64,000 nucleotides of DNA, taken from Mesodorylaimus sp. YZB2_4. Its lineage: Eukaryota > Nematoda > Enoplea > Dorylaimida > Dorylaimidae. Made by a program: the position numbers and the translations under genes. Location: the NCBI GenBank assembly GCA_030248295.1, contig JASANH010000770.1:434001-498000 (forward strand). The letters run 5' to 3'. A model generated the notes under the pieces. The model searched no databases. It was given only the letters and a program-made list of their open reading frames with translations, and had not been told where the DNA came from. This document shows positions 24,250 to 34,296 of the stretch, piece after piece (the first letter of the stretch is position 1; the number at the start of each line of letters is the position of its first letter).

Positions 24250-24580
24250 CAGAATATATCCTCTGTATAATAACTTACGCCAGCAAACTATGAATTCATT
24301 TTTTCGTGCAGTAAGTATTTTCACGTTGGAAGCGCTGGAATTTTATGCAATATCTTTATTCTGCTATACTGTACATTACGGATTTTATGAACTAGGGATT
24401 TTTTAAAGCCATGACATGCGTTGAATCGCCGCAGTCTGCAGTCATTTCTCCAGAAATAGTTCAACGCAACGTACGAGTAGCTTTGTTGTGACCTATCGTA
24501 CAGCATTAGCGCAGTGGAACCAGATTTTTTGCTGCCTTTCAATCCGAACATGAACATGTAAGAGCATAACTCCTGCGTTA

Positions 24581-24720
24581 AGCTGGAAGTATAGTTCGAT
24601 GCGATGCGTCAAATAAGCTTGCGATGCGACGTTTTAGGCACCTTTTTACATTGTCAGTTGACCCAAAACTGTCGCATCGCAAGCTTATTTGACGCATCGC
24701 ATCGAACTATACTTCCAGCT
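24581..24720. mobile_element. MITE M, copy 2, with TTA target duplication
   Basis: 140 bp with inverted repeats of about 50 bp starting AGCTGGAAGTATAGTTCGAT and ending in its complement. Direct TTA trinucleotides flank it at 24578-24580 and 24721-24723. A 3-bp TTA/TAA duplication is characteristic of PIF/Harbinger-mobilised MITEs. No transposase is present in the window. Confidence 0.85.
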
Positions 24721-24723
24721 TTA

Positions 24724-27030
24724 GCGAACGCATAAACATGTTTTTAACCGAGCTCAAATGACTCAAAATGAGCTGGACTATATTAGCACTGACGTCTGCT
24801 GTTAATGAAACAATCAAGTCTAATGCAAGCCAGAAAGAAAGCCAGAAAAATAAAATACGTGCTGTTGGTTGACACGGAAGCCCTGTCCTTCTAAACATCT
24901 GAGACAGTATGCCTGATGATGAGGACCAACGACGGCCAGCTTTCTCATGCATGGACGCAGGATTTTCGACTTAATGAACGAGAGTAACAACTTTTCGGTT
25001 GTGCCAAAGATTGCCGACCTCCGGAGACGAAGTGAAGCGCTGACTTGCTCTTCTACTTACAGCCGAATGCAGACTGACATTGGCTCAGGTAGATACTGAT
25101 TTTCTTATCGTTAGCATCATACAGTAGGTACCTACTCAGAAACAAAACACAATGCTGGTCGATATATATCGTGCAGTATGGTGTACTTCACTTAACACTG
25201 CATGCTCATGGTCATGTACAGTATTACCACCACATTATCAACTGTTTATGCGCACTCGAGTGCAGGGCCGCAAGTCGAACACTCGCCCTTGCTGCCTGGC
25301 GTGAGAAGCAAAGCCCTAGCTCACACCAAGCAACAAGCCCTTTACCCGCGCGCTATCAACCAGCCTCCACATTGCTGATAACCGAGCGGTCTCGAATACG
25401 TTGGTTAAAAATATATTGGATATGGTTACTGGCTATCATGGAATCCAACAGAGCCCATGCGGGACTCGCAGTCAGAGCAGAGGATAGAGACATACAACAC
25501 TAGGAGACGGCTTGATGGGCCTTAATTACATCAGGACGACTTTTTTAAACTTTGCAGATATTGAATCTCCAAAAAATGATCGCCAACCAGCTTGCATTGT
25601 GAATTATCCGTGAGTATTTTTGTAGCGAATTCAGGCAGGCGTTTGCGTTGTTTTTCAGTGTGTCTTTGGTCAAAAGACAGCTAGAGAGGCTGTGCTCCTC
25701 GTCGAATAATCAAACTTGATAAAAGGATTGTCTCCCTTGCTAATAAGTTTTCATATACCGAAGCTCTTTTCCTCTGCACCAGTCTATGTGAACAATGGTG
25801 GAGATGAATGCACTCTGACCGATTTTGATGTCCTCCCGTCTTATTCTTTTCACTGTAATCAATCAGAGTGTTCGCTAGAAAACTAGTGAACACCCAAGAA
25901 TGAAATGATATGCGGCAAATTAATGTGTCTAACTTTCTATGAGATCTAACTTACAGCAAAGGAGAGCGGAGAGTGCTGTTGTCCAGGATTTGGAGATGGA
26001 AATTAGCAACGATTGAAGCAAATAATTCTCGAGTGCCATCCTTTGTCAGCTCTTGCGACTTTTATAGTTAAAACCTTCTAAGCGGTGTGCTATCATTAGC
26101 TTGCCGATTCTTGTACAGGAGTTGAATCAGAATTTAGGTGTGTTGCTTATGACAAAACCTTTATGGCACACTCCACAAATAGAAAGACTCATGTGCTGCA
26201 GCGTGAAGACGAGAAAATCATGAGGTGAAGAATCAACCGTCAAGCCTTCTGCTCGGTAGCGGGCGGATGGTCTCGTTCAGGGTTCAATCCTGGCCATGGA
26301 GATTGGTTTAAAAAATCTGTAAGCACCCTCACGTTTACAACTGGTTCTGGTCGAGTCGGCTGCTACAGTTTCAGCTGAGGGCGATGCTAAGCGAGCAAAC
26401 TCACCCTCGAAAGCTGGTCAGGCAGGCTTTGCTCTCCTTCTCGCCTGACATCATGCTTTGATGCGAGCTTGCAGCATAGCCTCAGCGGAGCTGTTTCGAG
26501 AAGACTTTGGTGGGAAGCAGCCATCTGCGCTTTTCTCCGATTGTCATGACTTCTAGTGCTAGAAAAGACTCCTATCATGTGCGATCCGCGCGTGCAGCCA
26601 GTTTTGTGGTGGCAAACAAAGCCAAGGATGGGCTAGACAAAAGGTTGATTTCTATAGTGCTTGAAAAACTTGTAAAAGTTATCATTTTTTGTAACTAGTG
26701 GGAAAAGTGTGGTCGAACTTTCGGTCAAACAGACTTTGACAGCTTTTCAATTCATGGAAGAGCGTCAGATGCAGAACTTTTTATGTTTATAACCGATGTT
26801 ATTCAATTCGAACCCCTGGGCTTCTTCTATGAGATCGAGTGAATGATGCAATCGATGCTTAGGCAGGGTAGATAACGAAGGTTCTCTTTTCCTGCAAAAC
26901 GAAAACATCCGACAGTCACCATAATTATATGTCCCTACGCACTCCCTAGCAAATTTCCCATCCATGGAATACTTCGTTAGCTGCGCTGAATTCATACTTC
27001 TTTAGGACTGTTTCAAGTCACTGATTGGAG
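24724..27030. other. Intergenic with a minus-strand SINE
   Basis: Apart from the SINE at 25201-25335, no gene is supported. A tRNA-like box B (GGTTCAATCC) near 26283 lacks a recoverable cloverleaf. Confidence 0.45.
25201..25335 (-). mobile_element. tRNA-derived SINE (minus)
   Basis: On the minus strand the head reads GTGTTCGACTTGCGGCC-like (box B), followed by the CTCGAGTGCGCATAAAC and GTGGTAATACTGTACATGAC segments found in the plus-strand copies at 29772 and 57809. Confidence 0.65.
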
Positions 27031-27034
27031 CAAG

Positions 27035-27080
27035 TATATACCCGTCGGCGACGTATTTTCAGTTCACACCTCTAGGTCTG
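27035..27080 (+). promoter_or_regulatory. Receptor-array promoter, unit 3 (TATA plus Inr)
   Basis: TATATA at 27035-27040 is followed 19-24 bp later by TCAGTTC (27059-27065), a plausible initiator, then the conserved ACCTCTAGGTC. This is the clearest TATA-Inr pair in the array and gives a leader of about 110 nt. Confidence 0.6.
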
Positions 27081-27171
27081 CATTGCAAAGGCAAGGCGCT
27101 TAGCAATACGGCGATAGGCTCTGGCCATACTGTACATATCTCGAACTGACTGGATCGCTGCCCCGAAAAAA

Positions 27172-28407
27172 ATGGAGAATTTAACTGTGTAAGTACAGCT
27201 TCAGGCAAAGAAATATGAATTGCACCTAATATGGAGTAATATGAATTGCACCCTTTAAAAACGCTGATGAATCGGGACAGTAAATGTTGTCAAAAACCTC
27301 AAAAATGCTTTTTGGCAACCACATCGAAAGGATTTTACCCCCGACCTAGAGTACTGACAGCACAGCATGGCACTCGATCTGAAAGCTTTTCCTACTACTA
27401 ACCAAGCTCATAAAACTTGAATCAAAAGGAAAAGACAACTCAAAACTTAATTTTCATCTAGGTCCTTCATCACGCCAGCAAAATACGAATTCATTTTTTC
27501 GGGGATTTTGTGTTTCCTGATTGGAATGTTTGGAATTTTGTGCAATGTCGTCATTCTGGTGATTGTTCGTCGCAATAAAAAATTACACACAGGCTGTTTT
27601 TACATGATGGCGTGTCAGGCCGCTTACAGTCTAATCATGGGCATCAGTTTTGCCACTGACGGCATTCATCGCTTGGGATACGCCTTCAGAATCCTCCCTG
27701 GTGTAGTGTCGGAAGGGGCGTGCTTGGGGATATATTGGGCAAAACTTATTAGCCACACCCCAAGCGCCCTGATCACATGCGGAATAGGCCTGGATCGATT
27801 GCTAGCAGTCATGATTTCTTCGAAAAATTATGCGCAGATCGCAAATCTCATAGCTCGCACGACGATCTGCGCCAGTTTGTTGGTCGGCCTGATCAACGAA
27901 GCGGTGGGCATAGCGACAGCCCCAAGATCATTTGGAGAAGATATTTGGTGTTTGAATTATTTCACAGCTTTGAATACAGAATTCACAATTTACATCAGTG
28001 TCATCGATCTATTTTTCTTTCTGGTTTCGATCCTGCTCTATGGCTCGATCATCGTGAGAGTTAAGCGGAGCGAGACCCTCTTCAAGGTCACCTCGAGTGG
28101 AGCCGTGGTTCCACTGGGAATGGGCAACCGGGAGCAGGTCAGCGAGCAGGAGATTTTCATGAAAAAGCAGTTGGCCCTGATGCCCTTGATGAAATCGATA
28201 ATGATCGCATTCATCATCGTGGGAGTGGCACCAGCTATTTTGTCCTCGGTCGCCCCCTACGTTGATCATGGAACACTGCAGACCGATATCGTTTTATACG
28301 AGTCAATATTGCGCTCAATTGGTGGAGTAGCCGATTTTTGCGCCTTGATTATCAAGTGTCGAGAATTCAGGAAATCACTGCTCGCATTGCTCGGAAGACC
28401 GATTTGA
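27172..28407 (+). CDS. Srsx-like 7TM chemoreceptor, array gene 3
   Basis: Exons 27172-27188 (17 nt, MENLT plus two bases) and 27462-28407 (946 nt) join in phase 2, again to give 320 residues. The start at the microexon is supported by the same design in both paralogues; the downstream reading frame is open from the acceptor (SFITPAKYEF). TM1 carries GILCN, TM3 ends GIGLDRL, and an extra Cys appears in TM4 (ARTTICASL) relative to gene 2. TM6-TM7 read IMIAFIIVGVAPAILSS and YESILRSIGGVADFCAL, without NPxxY. The C-tail is short. Homology to gene 2 includes promoter and leader, indicating recent unit duplication. AATAAA lies near 28551. Ligand unknown. Confidence 0.9.
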
Positions 28408-31100
28408 TTCAATAGTTCGATCGAAATCCCGTCGAGTCGCTTATCAAAGTTAATTTTTTCCCGTCTTGCGGCTTTTTGCACTTTTCATGGAAAAACGTTT
28501 TCGGTTCTTGGTTGCGGGTAGTTCATTTGTGAAAATTAATGTTATGTATTAAATAAAAGACAACGGAAGTGCCAAAACCAAATTTATGAGAAATGTAAGA
28601 CAGATTTTTATGATGAAGTCGGATTTATTAGGCCACGAAAGTTAGAATGGGAAATTTTGATGCGCAGTGTGTGTATCAGGTGCCGCTGAAGTAACTTAAC
28701 GATGGACTAGTGTTTATCACCAAACAATTATCCTAGTTTGTTTTGCTCATCAAATCGAATTCGTTGTTTTCTCTTGTGAAGTAATATATTACTCGCTGTT
28801 TGTTCGCCTCTGAAACTTTGATCAGCGAAGATCCATACTGTTATCACTGCTTTGCTTCTATTGTCCTATCTCAGCACTCTGAGAAAGTTTAGAATGGCTC
28901 TTTGTAAGTTCCATGGAATGTTCATTTAACTCCTAGAAATTTGACAAGGATATTCCGTGTCTTATCGCAACAGTCATCTCTCATTTGCGACAGCGAAACA
29001 AACCACAAGCATCAGATTAATGCGGTCATGAAATTAATAGACAAGAAGGCGTTTTTACTGGCGCAGATCAACCCCGGCTAATAATGCAGCCCAATCAAGA
29101 AGACTCTTTCTGGTCTGCCTGGAATACACAACTGACAAGTTCAGCTGATATTTAACTGAGAAGCAACTTGATATTTCATGTATTCGAATTGACCTCATTT
29201 CGACCTTACGGCCTCCGCTGTTCTTTGGCGACCTTTGGATCAACAGAGCAAGGTGAGTTGCAATCTAAAAGTAACTACCCGTAGCTGCTACTACAAAGCT
29301 CACCACTGATATTGAGTGAGCGTGCAGATAGCGCTTTGATTTTTTCCTCGCAATCGAGCCACAAAATCTCGTTAACCTCAAAGCTAGGTACCAGTTATCG
29401 ACAGTTATTCAGTTATACATCATCATCATCTACCAGTTCATCGGTTATCTGGGTACCAGTTATCCGCTGCAGGTACCAGCATACGACTCGCAAGCGGTGA
29501 ATTGTTCGAAGACTACAGTGTGTACACCGAAAACAAGAAGCACTGCGTTTTAAAGGATCTCCTGTCTCAGTGAGACGAGCCTTATGATTAAATTTCCAGG
29601 TTTAAATAAGGTATGTTAGAATTCCTTTTTTGCGTAACAAAGAAGCTATGTATATGCAATAGAGCAAGAATAGTTTTATGCATACTGTTGCATTTGCGAG
29701 ATTTTAGCAATACACGGCGCGATTATTAGAAAAGCATGCCGGAAGATTATGGTCTTCTGGGATAGGCGACCGGCCTCGTGGCCTGGTGAGTTAGGCGTCG
29801 GCCTCTCACGCCGCGCGCAGTTACGGGCGAGTGTTCGACTCGCGGGCCGGTAAATTATTTCGTGTAAAATGTGTCCCTTCAACCTACAGTGCTCATAAGC
29901 GCTTGGTGATGTGGTACACATGAACATGATAGGTTGGCAGTGGCAGCGTAAGCTTTTAAGAGTTTCTGACATGGTGTGGAATGGGCGAGGGGCATGTGTT
30001 TTCGTAATTTCGCGAACTAAATTGAACATATTGCCCTTGCAAAGTGTTGTGTTTCAGCTGAAGACAAGCTTCTGGCGCTTTCAATCTGAACGCGGCTGCA
30101 CGAGAAATATGAACCTAGGTGGGGAAGATAATGGATAATGCTATGATACCAAAAAACAGTATCCCTTGCAAAAGCCGTCCATGCCGTCCATTCTTTTCAC
30201 TTACCCAATAGTGAAGAGTACACAGTTGTAACCCGCATCTCTTGATGAGGGCTCGTCTCTACCGGTTTTAACCACCCGGCACGAGTCGCTTGGTGCAACT
30301 CGTGAACACTTCCTACGCTCATCCTCTCTTGTCATGGAGCAAGGAGAGCGAGCCTGGATTTTGACTGGTTCTAGGACTGGTCGCCAGGTGGCCTTCTGGC
30401 CGTCCTGGCCGTCTGAACTGCCTTTAGTCCGTCTACGTATTTCGTCACGAGCGGTTGGGTATCTCCTGACCGCCTCTCCCCTATTCCGTGCTCGTCACTT
30501 GGCTAGCCTCATACTGTGGAGGTGTCCACCCGTCGGCCTCGTAAAGGTTTATCGTTCTTAGTTGTCCGTTTCGGTAGGGACCGCGCAGGGGTGATTCGAA
30601 CCACGTAAGCGTGTGGGTGTATCCACCCTTAATTGGAAGGAGTATCACACAGAGTATATTTCGCTTTGGCTGCTGACATGTGTACTTTGTTATGATGCGT
30701 TCTCTGTTGGCTGAGTAGGCCAGCTATCTAAAGCTACTGTAGTATAGGTAATCACTCTATGCAGTCTCAACTAAAAGTTTAAACTTTTAGTAATATTACA
30801 CCATCCGAAAACATGCTTTTTCGAGTCGCGTTTTGTTTGAACAAAAGCAGAGGGAACCTCCTGTACTCGTACAGGAGGAACAATGTTCTTGCCTTGCTAT
30901 TTTGCGCAACTGTGGTATGCACAGTTCTCTCCGGCTTGGCTACGCTGTCTATCACATCACCCTACTCTACTGTATACTGGAAGCCCTTGCAGAATAAAGT
31001 GCTGCATCCTCGGTCTTCTCATTATTGACCAGCATGCATTTCCGCTGTGGCAAAAAAGGATCCCACAATGCAGGGATGTACACCCAGATGTCAAAATTTA
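28408..31100. other. Intergenic with one SINE
   Basis: No gene is supported. 29390-29475 repeats GTACCAGTTATC-like pieces and a CATCATCAT run. 30560-30620 has a minus-strand GGTTCGAATCAC that may be a decayed SINE box B. Confidence 0.45.
29772..29933 (+). mobile_element. tRNA-derived SINE, family S1
   Basis: The head has a box-A-like TGGCCTGGTGAGTTAGG and box B GTGTTCGACTCGCGG, spaced as in a tRNA. A body follows (CGTGTAAAATGTGTCCCTTC, then CTTGGTGATGTGG and ACATGAACATGA). It is almost identical to 57809-57945. Confidence 0.85.
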
Positions 31101-31146
31101 CTATAAATCCCAACATAAAATAGGTACTAAAGGGCACCGCTTTTTT

Positions 31147-31674
31147 TTAGTTCAAAGCTTCGCCAGACACAGGTGCTTCAACGAGTGCACCACCCCCAGG
31201 ACCATTGACTGCGAAGCCCCCCGCTCCGCCAGCTCCCCCACTACCAGCCCCAACAAAGGCACCTAACAAAGACACCAGACCCCCGAGTGACCTCAGTTGC
31301 ACCAAGAACGTGTTCAAGCTACCGAGTGCCTCTGAAACTTGCTTTAGATATTTGATCGAGGATGATTCCTTGCGCAGGGTGTCCAGAAATGGTCCAATGG
31401 CGTCGCGCTCAGCTTGCTCGCCACCCTTGGCAGCATCCCTGACTCGATCTTGATAGCGACGCAAAGCGTGGAGTACTCCATCGACACCACCCACAGGAGC
31501 GATAATATCGCGGATGCTGGTCAAGTTGCTCACAATTTTCTCCACATAATAATTGGAATCGTGCTTATTCTTCTTATGACTGCTATGACGACGAAATCTG
31601 TTGTGAATCGGGTCATTGCTGTAGGCTAGGGCGCAAAGGCTAGTAAAAATGATAGCGGCTCCAATAAAATTCAT
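31147..31674 (-). CDS. Small secreted Cys-free protein, family A member 2
   Basis: Single-exon, 175-residue paralogue of the product of 4464-4976. Residues 1-19 form the signal peptide (MNFIGAAIIFTSLCALAYS). The mature protein begins with a His/Lys-rich stretch including RRHSSHKKNKHD, possibly a dibasic processing site. It then keeps the family blocks NLTSIRD, PVGGV, ALRRY, YLKQVSEAL, SLN and GGLVSLLG, and ends in a Gly/Ala-rich tail (GAGSGGAGGAGGF). There is no cysteine after the signal peptide. The helical centre is conserved, while the N-terminal spacer, mid-loop and tail diverge, as expected if the two helical blocks are the functional part. A TATAAAAG box lies 53 bp upstream. No known family is recognised. 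Confidence 0.82.
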   Translation of the reverse strand: MNFIGAAIIFTSLCALAYSNDPIHNRFRRHSSHKKNKHDSNYYVEKIVSNLTSIRDIIAPVGGVDGVLHALRRYQDRVRDAAKGGEQAERDAIGPFLDTLRKESSSIKYLKQVSEALGSLNTFLVQLRSLGGLVSLLGAFVGAGSGGAGGAGGFAVNGPGGGALVEAPVSGEALN

Positions 31675-31726
31675 ATTGAAATGAGTGTAATCGAATTGTT
31701 CAGCTAAAAATGCTGCTAGCCAACCG

Positions 31727-31734
31727 CTTTTATA
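31727..31734 (-). promoter_or_regulatory. TATA box of the secreted gene at 31147-31674
   Basis: TATAAAAG on the minus strand, matching the octamer and spacing at the paralogous gene (5022-5029). Confidence 0.7.
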
Positions 31735-31739
31735 TTGCC

Positions 31740-32350
31740 CAAGTATTTATGCAGAGTTGACTTTATGATGAGCTTGTTGCATGTATGATACAAATTATGC
31801 ACATGTGGGATCAGTTTCATAATCCACGTATGCAGCACGTGTGATGACGAAATTTATTGCCATCTGTGCTAGCAAATCGAGCACCTCGGCTGCGCTAGAA
31901 GCAAATCAGACTCGGTCACAGCAGGCTTTGGTTGCACCCGCAAGAATGCATTACGGAAACAAATTTACTGATGTTGATACAACTGGCGTAGAGTTAAAAT
32001 TACTGGACGAATTGGTGATTAAGGGTACTAAGCAATTCCAAACAGAAATTGAATCATGTTTTTTTCGAATAATAAGCGTCCATGGGACGACCCGTCGAGG
32101 ATAAGGCATTTTCTTGGGTAGGCGGCCTAGACCCTTCTGGACCCTAGAGGTCATCAAAATGGTCAAATTCAGCATGTGCACTAATGCATGGATGCAGTGT
32201 CTTGTTGCCAATACGAGCGAAAAAAATTGAGCTATGACTTTTCGGACATCGTGTAGACTGAAAACTGCGCGTAGTAAGTATACTAGTCATTTCTCAAGGT
32301 TTTTGTATTAAAAACTTTCTGTAGTCGGCCACCAGCCGCCTACCCCTCCC
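31740..32350. other. Intergenic, nothing supported
   Basis: Short overlapping frames on both strands without family resemblance. Confidence 0.4.
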
Positions 32351-32602
32351 CGGCATCGCAAGCTTCAGCTGTCGTTTGGAGTGGCTCATCCATCACTGCG
32401 GAAGTTTATTGATGGATTAAAGAAAACGCAGAAAGTATGTGATGCTGATTATGAGCGGTACGTTGCGGGACACCAACCTCCTCACAAGCGGGCTCGGTAT
32501 GAAGAAGCTGACGAACGTATTCTAAGAAAAGTACGCTCCTACGACCGAGCCAACATCATCGAGTTCCTCCGTGGCGTTTCTCACAATTATCAGATGGATT
32601 AG
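32351..32602 (+). pseudogene. MULE-type transposase C-terminal fragment
   Basis: The open frame reads AHPSLRKFIDGLKKTQ, ends with a VRSYDRANIIEFLRGVSHN pattern, and carries a central AGHQPPHKRARYEEADERIL. HPxxxxFIxxL, then a basic/Pro loop, then a dyad ending in LRGISHN is typical of the tail of MULE-domain transposases common in invertebrates. The catalytic DDE part is absent and the frame starts abruptly, so this is a truncated relic (or a terminal exon of one). Confidence 0.6.
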
Positions 32603-32937
32603 CAGGAGATGGTGGGAATTCATGTCTCGAGTTTTGGCTCATCTTAGGTGTGTCTTTGGTAACTTGCAGTGCATGTGTTGTCTGAAATTCAAATCGACAT
32701 TGCCATGGTGTGTCATGTCTTCTGTGTAATTTACCCGACATTATACGAATGCTTAAACTTATATGTGTCTTTTCGGAAGAATCAGACAGCTATCAGAGCT
32801 TGAGCGCCAGGGTGCTCATCGTCAGGTCATCCGTCGTCAGGTCACCCATCGCCTGGTTGGCCGTCGCCAGGTCGGGGCGTACCACCCCCCCCCGGGCTGC
32901 GGGCGGTCAGCCTTCATAAACGCCCCTTAAATTTTTG

Positions 32938-33320
32938 ATGGCAAAAACATTGCTGGAGCCAGCAACCCTGACCTGGAGGCTGCAGTTCTGTTCCTGCTTT
33001 AGGATGGCAGTTTAGTAAGCACGTTCTTCCGAGAGAGAGAAGCAGGCCTTCGAAGGCGATTTGATAGGTCTGTCGCTGATCTTGAAAACTTGGCTCTGGG
33101 TGATGGTGCTGTGAAGTGGCGGATGCTATGTGTACGAATTGAAAATCAGGAACCGTTCTGAAACACCAGTCAGGAAGGTCCCTTCCTTCTCGCCCAGTAT
33201 CATCCTCGGATGCTGGTGCTGGCACAGGATGACCTTGGTGGAGGTGCTCCTAGTCGAGACGAACAGAGGAAAGATGCCGCGAGAGCTGGTCACCTCACGG
33301 CCTCGCTTATTTATCCTTCG
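32938..33320 (+). mobile_element. SINE-like repeat, family S3, copy
   Basis: Ordered blocks shared with 55024-55390: GAGGCTGCAGTTCTGTTCC, AAGTGGCGGATGC, GCTGGTGCTGGCACAGGATG, GAGGTGCTCCTAGT, GAGAGCTGGTCACCTCACGG and CTTAT. The 3' part is the body of the tRNA-headed element at 47740-48092. Confidence 0.75.
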
Positions 33321-34290
33321 TTTCGATAGGGATCGGGGCTCGCTCAATCCAAACCAGGATCAAGACTCTTGAAGGGTGCTTTTTATTAGCTGTAGATGAC
33401 CTACACCCCAGCCTGGGCCAGCAAACATAGAGCCAAGTCCCTGGATAATTTTTAGCAAAATATTTATCATTGTATTTAAAATCAGGCGAGCAAATAAGCG
33501 GAGAAGCAGCCACCAAGCAAGCAAATCCCTTCCAGTCTCTCTATCATTTAAAAAATCTTCCGCCATCATCCTGATTCCCCTTCTGATAAAATATACGATT
33601 CCTATTCCCACCCTCTCCCCTAGGATCATGACCGAACGCTCTGCTTATCATGTCGGGACTGCTGGTCAGCTATAGGCTAAATGGGCTGGAAATCCAGTGA
33701 AGCAACTGGGGCGCATGGTGGAGGCTTTCACGAAATAAAAGTCCATTGCAATGATGGAAAAATTTGCTTCGAAGGAGAAGGCACCCTGTCGAGCCCAAGA
33801 AAGCATAGGTATACCCCACAAAACTGCGACGGAAAGGGGGATATGGCTAAAGTGGTCGACCAATTTTAAGGGGGGTCAGCGAGAAGTGGTCGGCATGCAC
33901 TCAGGGGGAGGGGTAGGCCAAAGAATCGAGATTTTTTGCGGTCGACCTTTATGGATAGCCCTGTATCTGTTTCTCTCCCTTTTTGTTTTTTCTTTTTTAG
34001 TGTCCTCATCGATACCGCAAGTGCGTCTAGAATGTTTGTATAACGTGACTCCCCACCAATATTTATGCTGTGCCACATGACTACATTTGGGATTTTTTAT
34101 GGCCTTAGGTATCAGAATTGTTATTTGAAACCACTTTTCTAGGCGGAACACCTTTGGTCACCTTTCGATTTCCTCATTTTCATTGAATAGACCACTCTTT
34201 TCCGTATCGAACATCGTGTTTGCTGACATTATTAGAAGCAAGCCTTTATGTTTCAAAAGAAGCAACAAGCAGTAACAAGCTAAAATAAAT
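33321..34290. other. Downstream flank of the Cys-loop receptor gene
   Basis: No gene is supported. The frames at 33360-33629 and 33666-34151 are hydrophobic or mixed and lack family motifs. Confidence 0.4.
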
Positions 34291-34296
34291 TACTGC

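Larger units (their letters stand above)
22055..24372 (+). pseudogene. Broken Srsx-like receptor gene (relic B)
   Basis: All three parts of a receptor unit survive in order. The promoter has TATATAAG (22055-22062) and TTCACTGACCTC (22089-22100). The 17-nt first exon is at 22193-22209, with the start ATG changed to ACG and the donor GT changed to GC. A stub of exon 2 at 24274-24372 (ACGCCAGCAAACTATGAATT, then a GGAATTTTATGCAA segment) aligns to the first 100 bp or so of the functional 946-nt exon but lacks the acceptor AG and contains indels. The rest of exon 2 is missing. The former intron is now about 2 kb and contains a gag-like relic, a minus-strand gene candidate and a MITE. Loss of function is clear from the start, donor, acceptor and deletion. 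Confidence 0.75.

Noticed and set aside
26250..26310. Possible tRNA gene with GGTTCAATCC
   Set aside because: Only a box-B-like T-arm can be paired; no full cloverleaf or acceptor stem was found.
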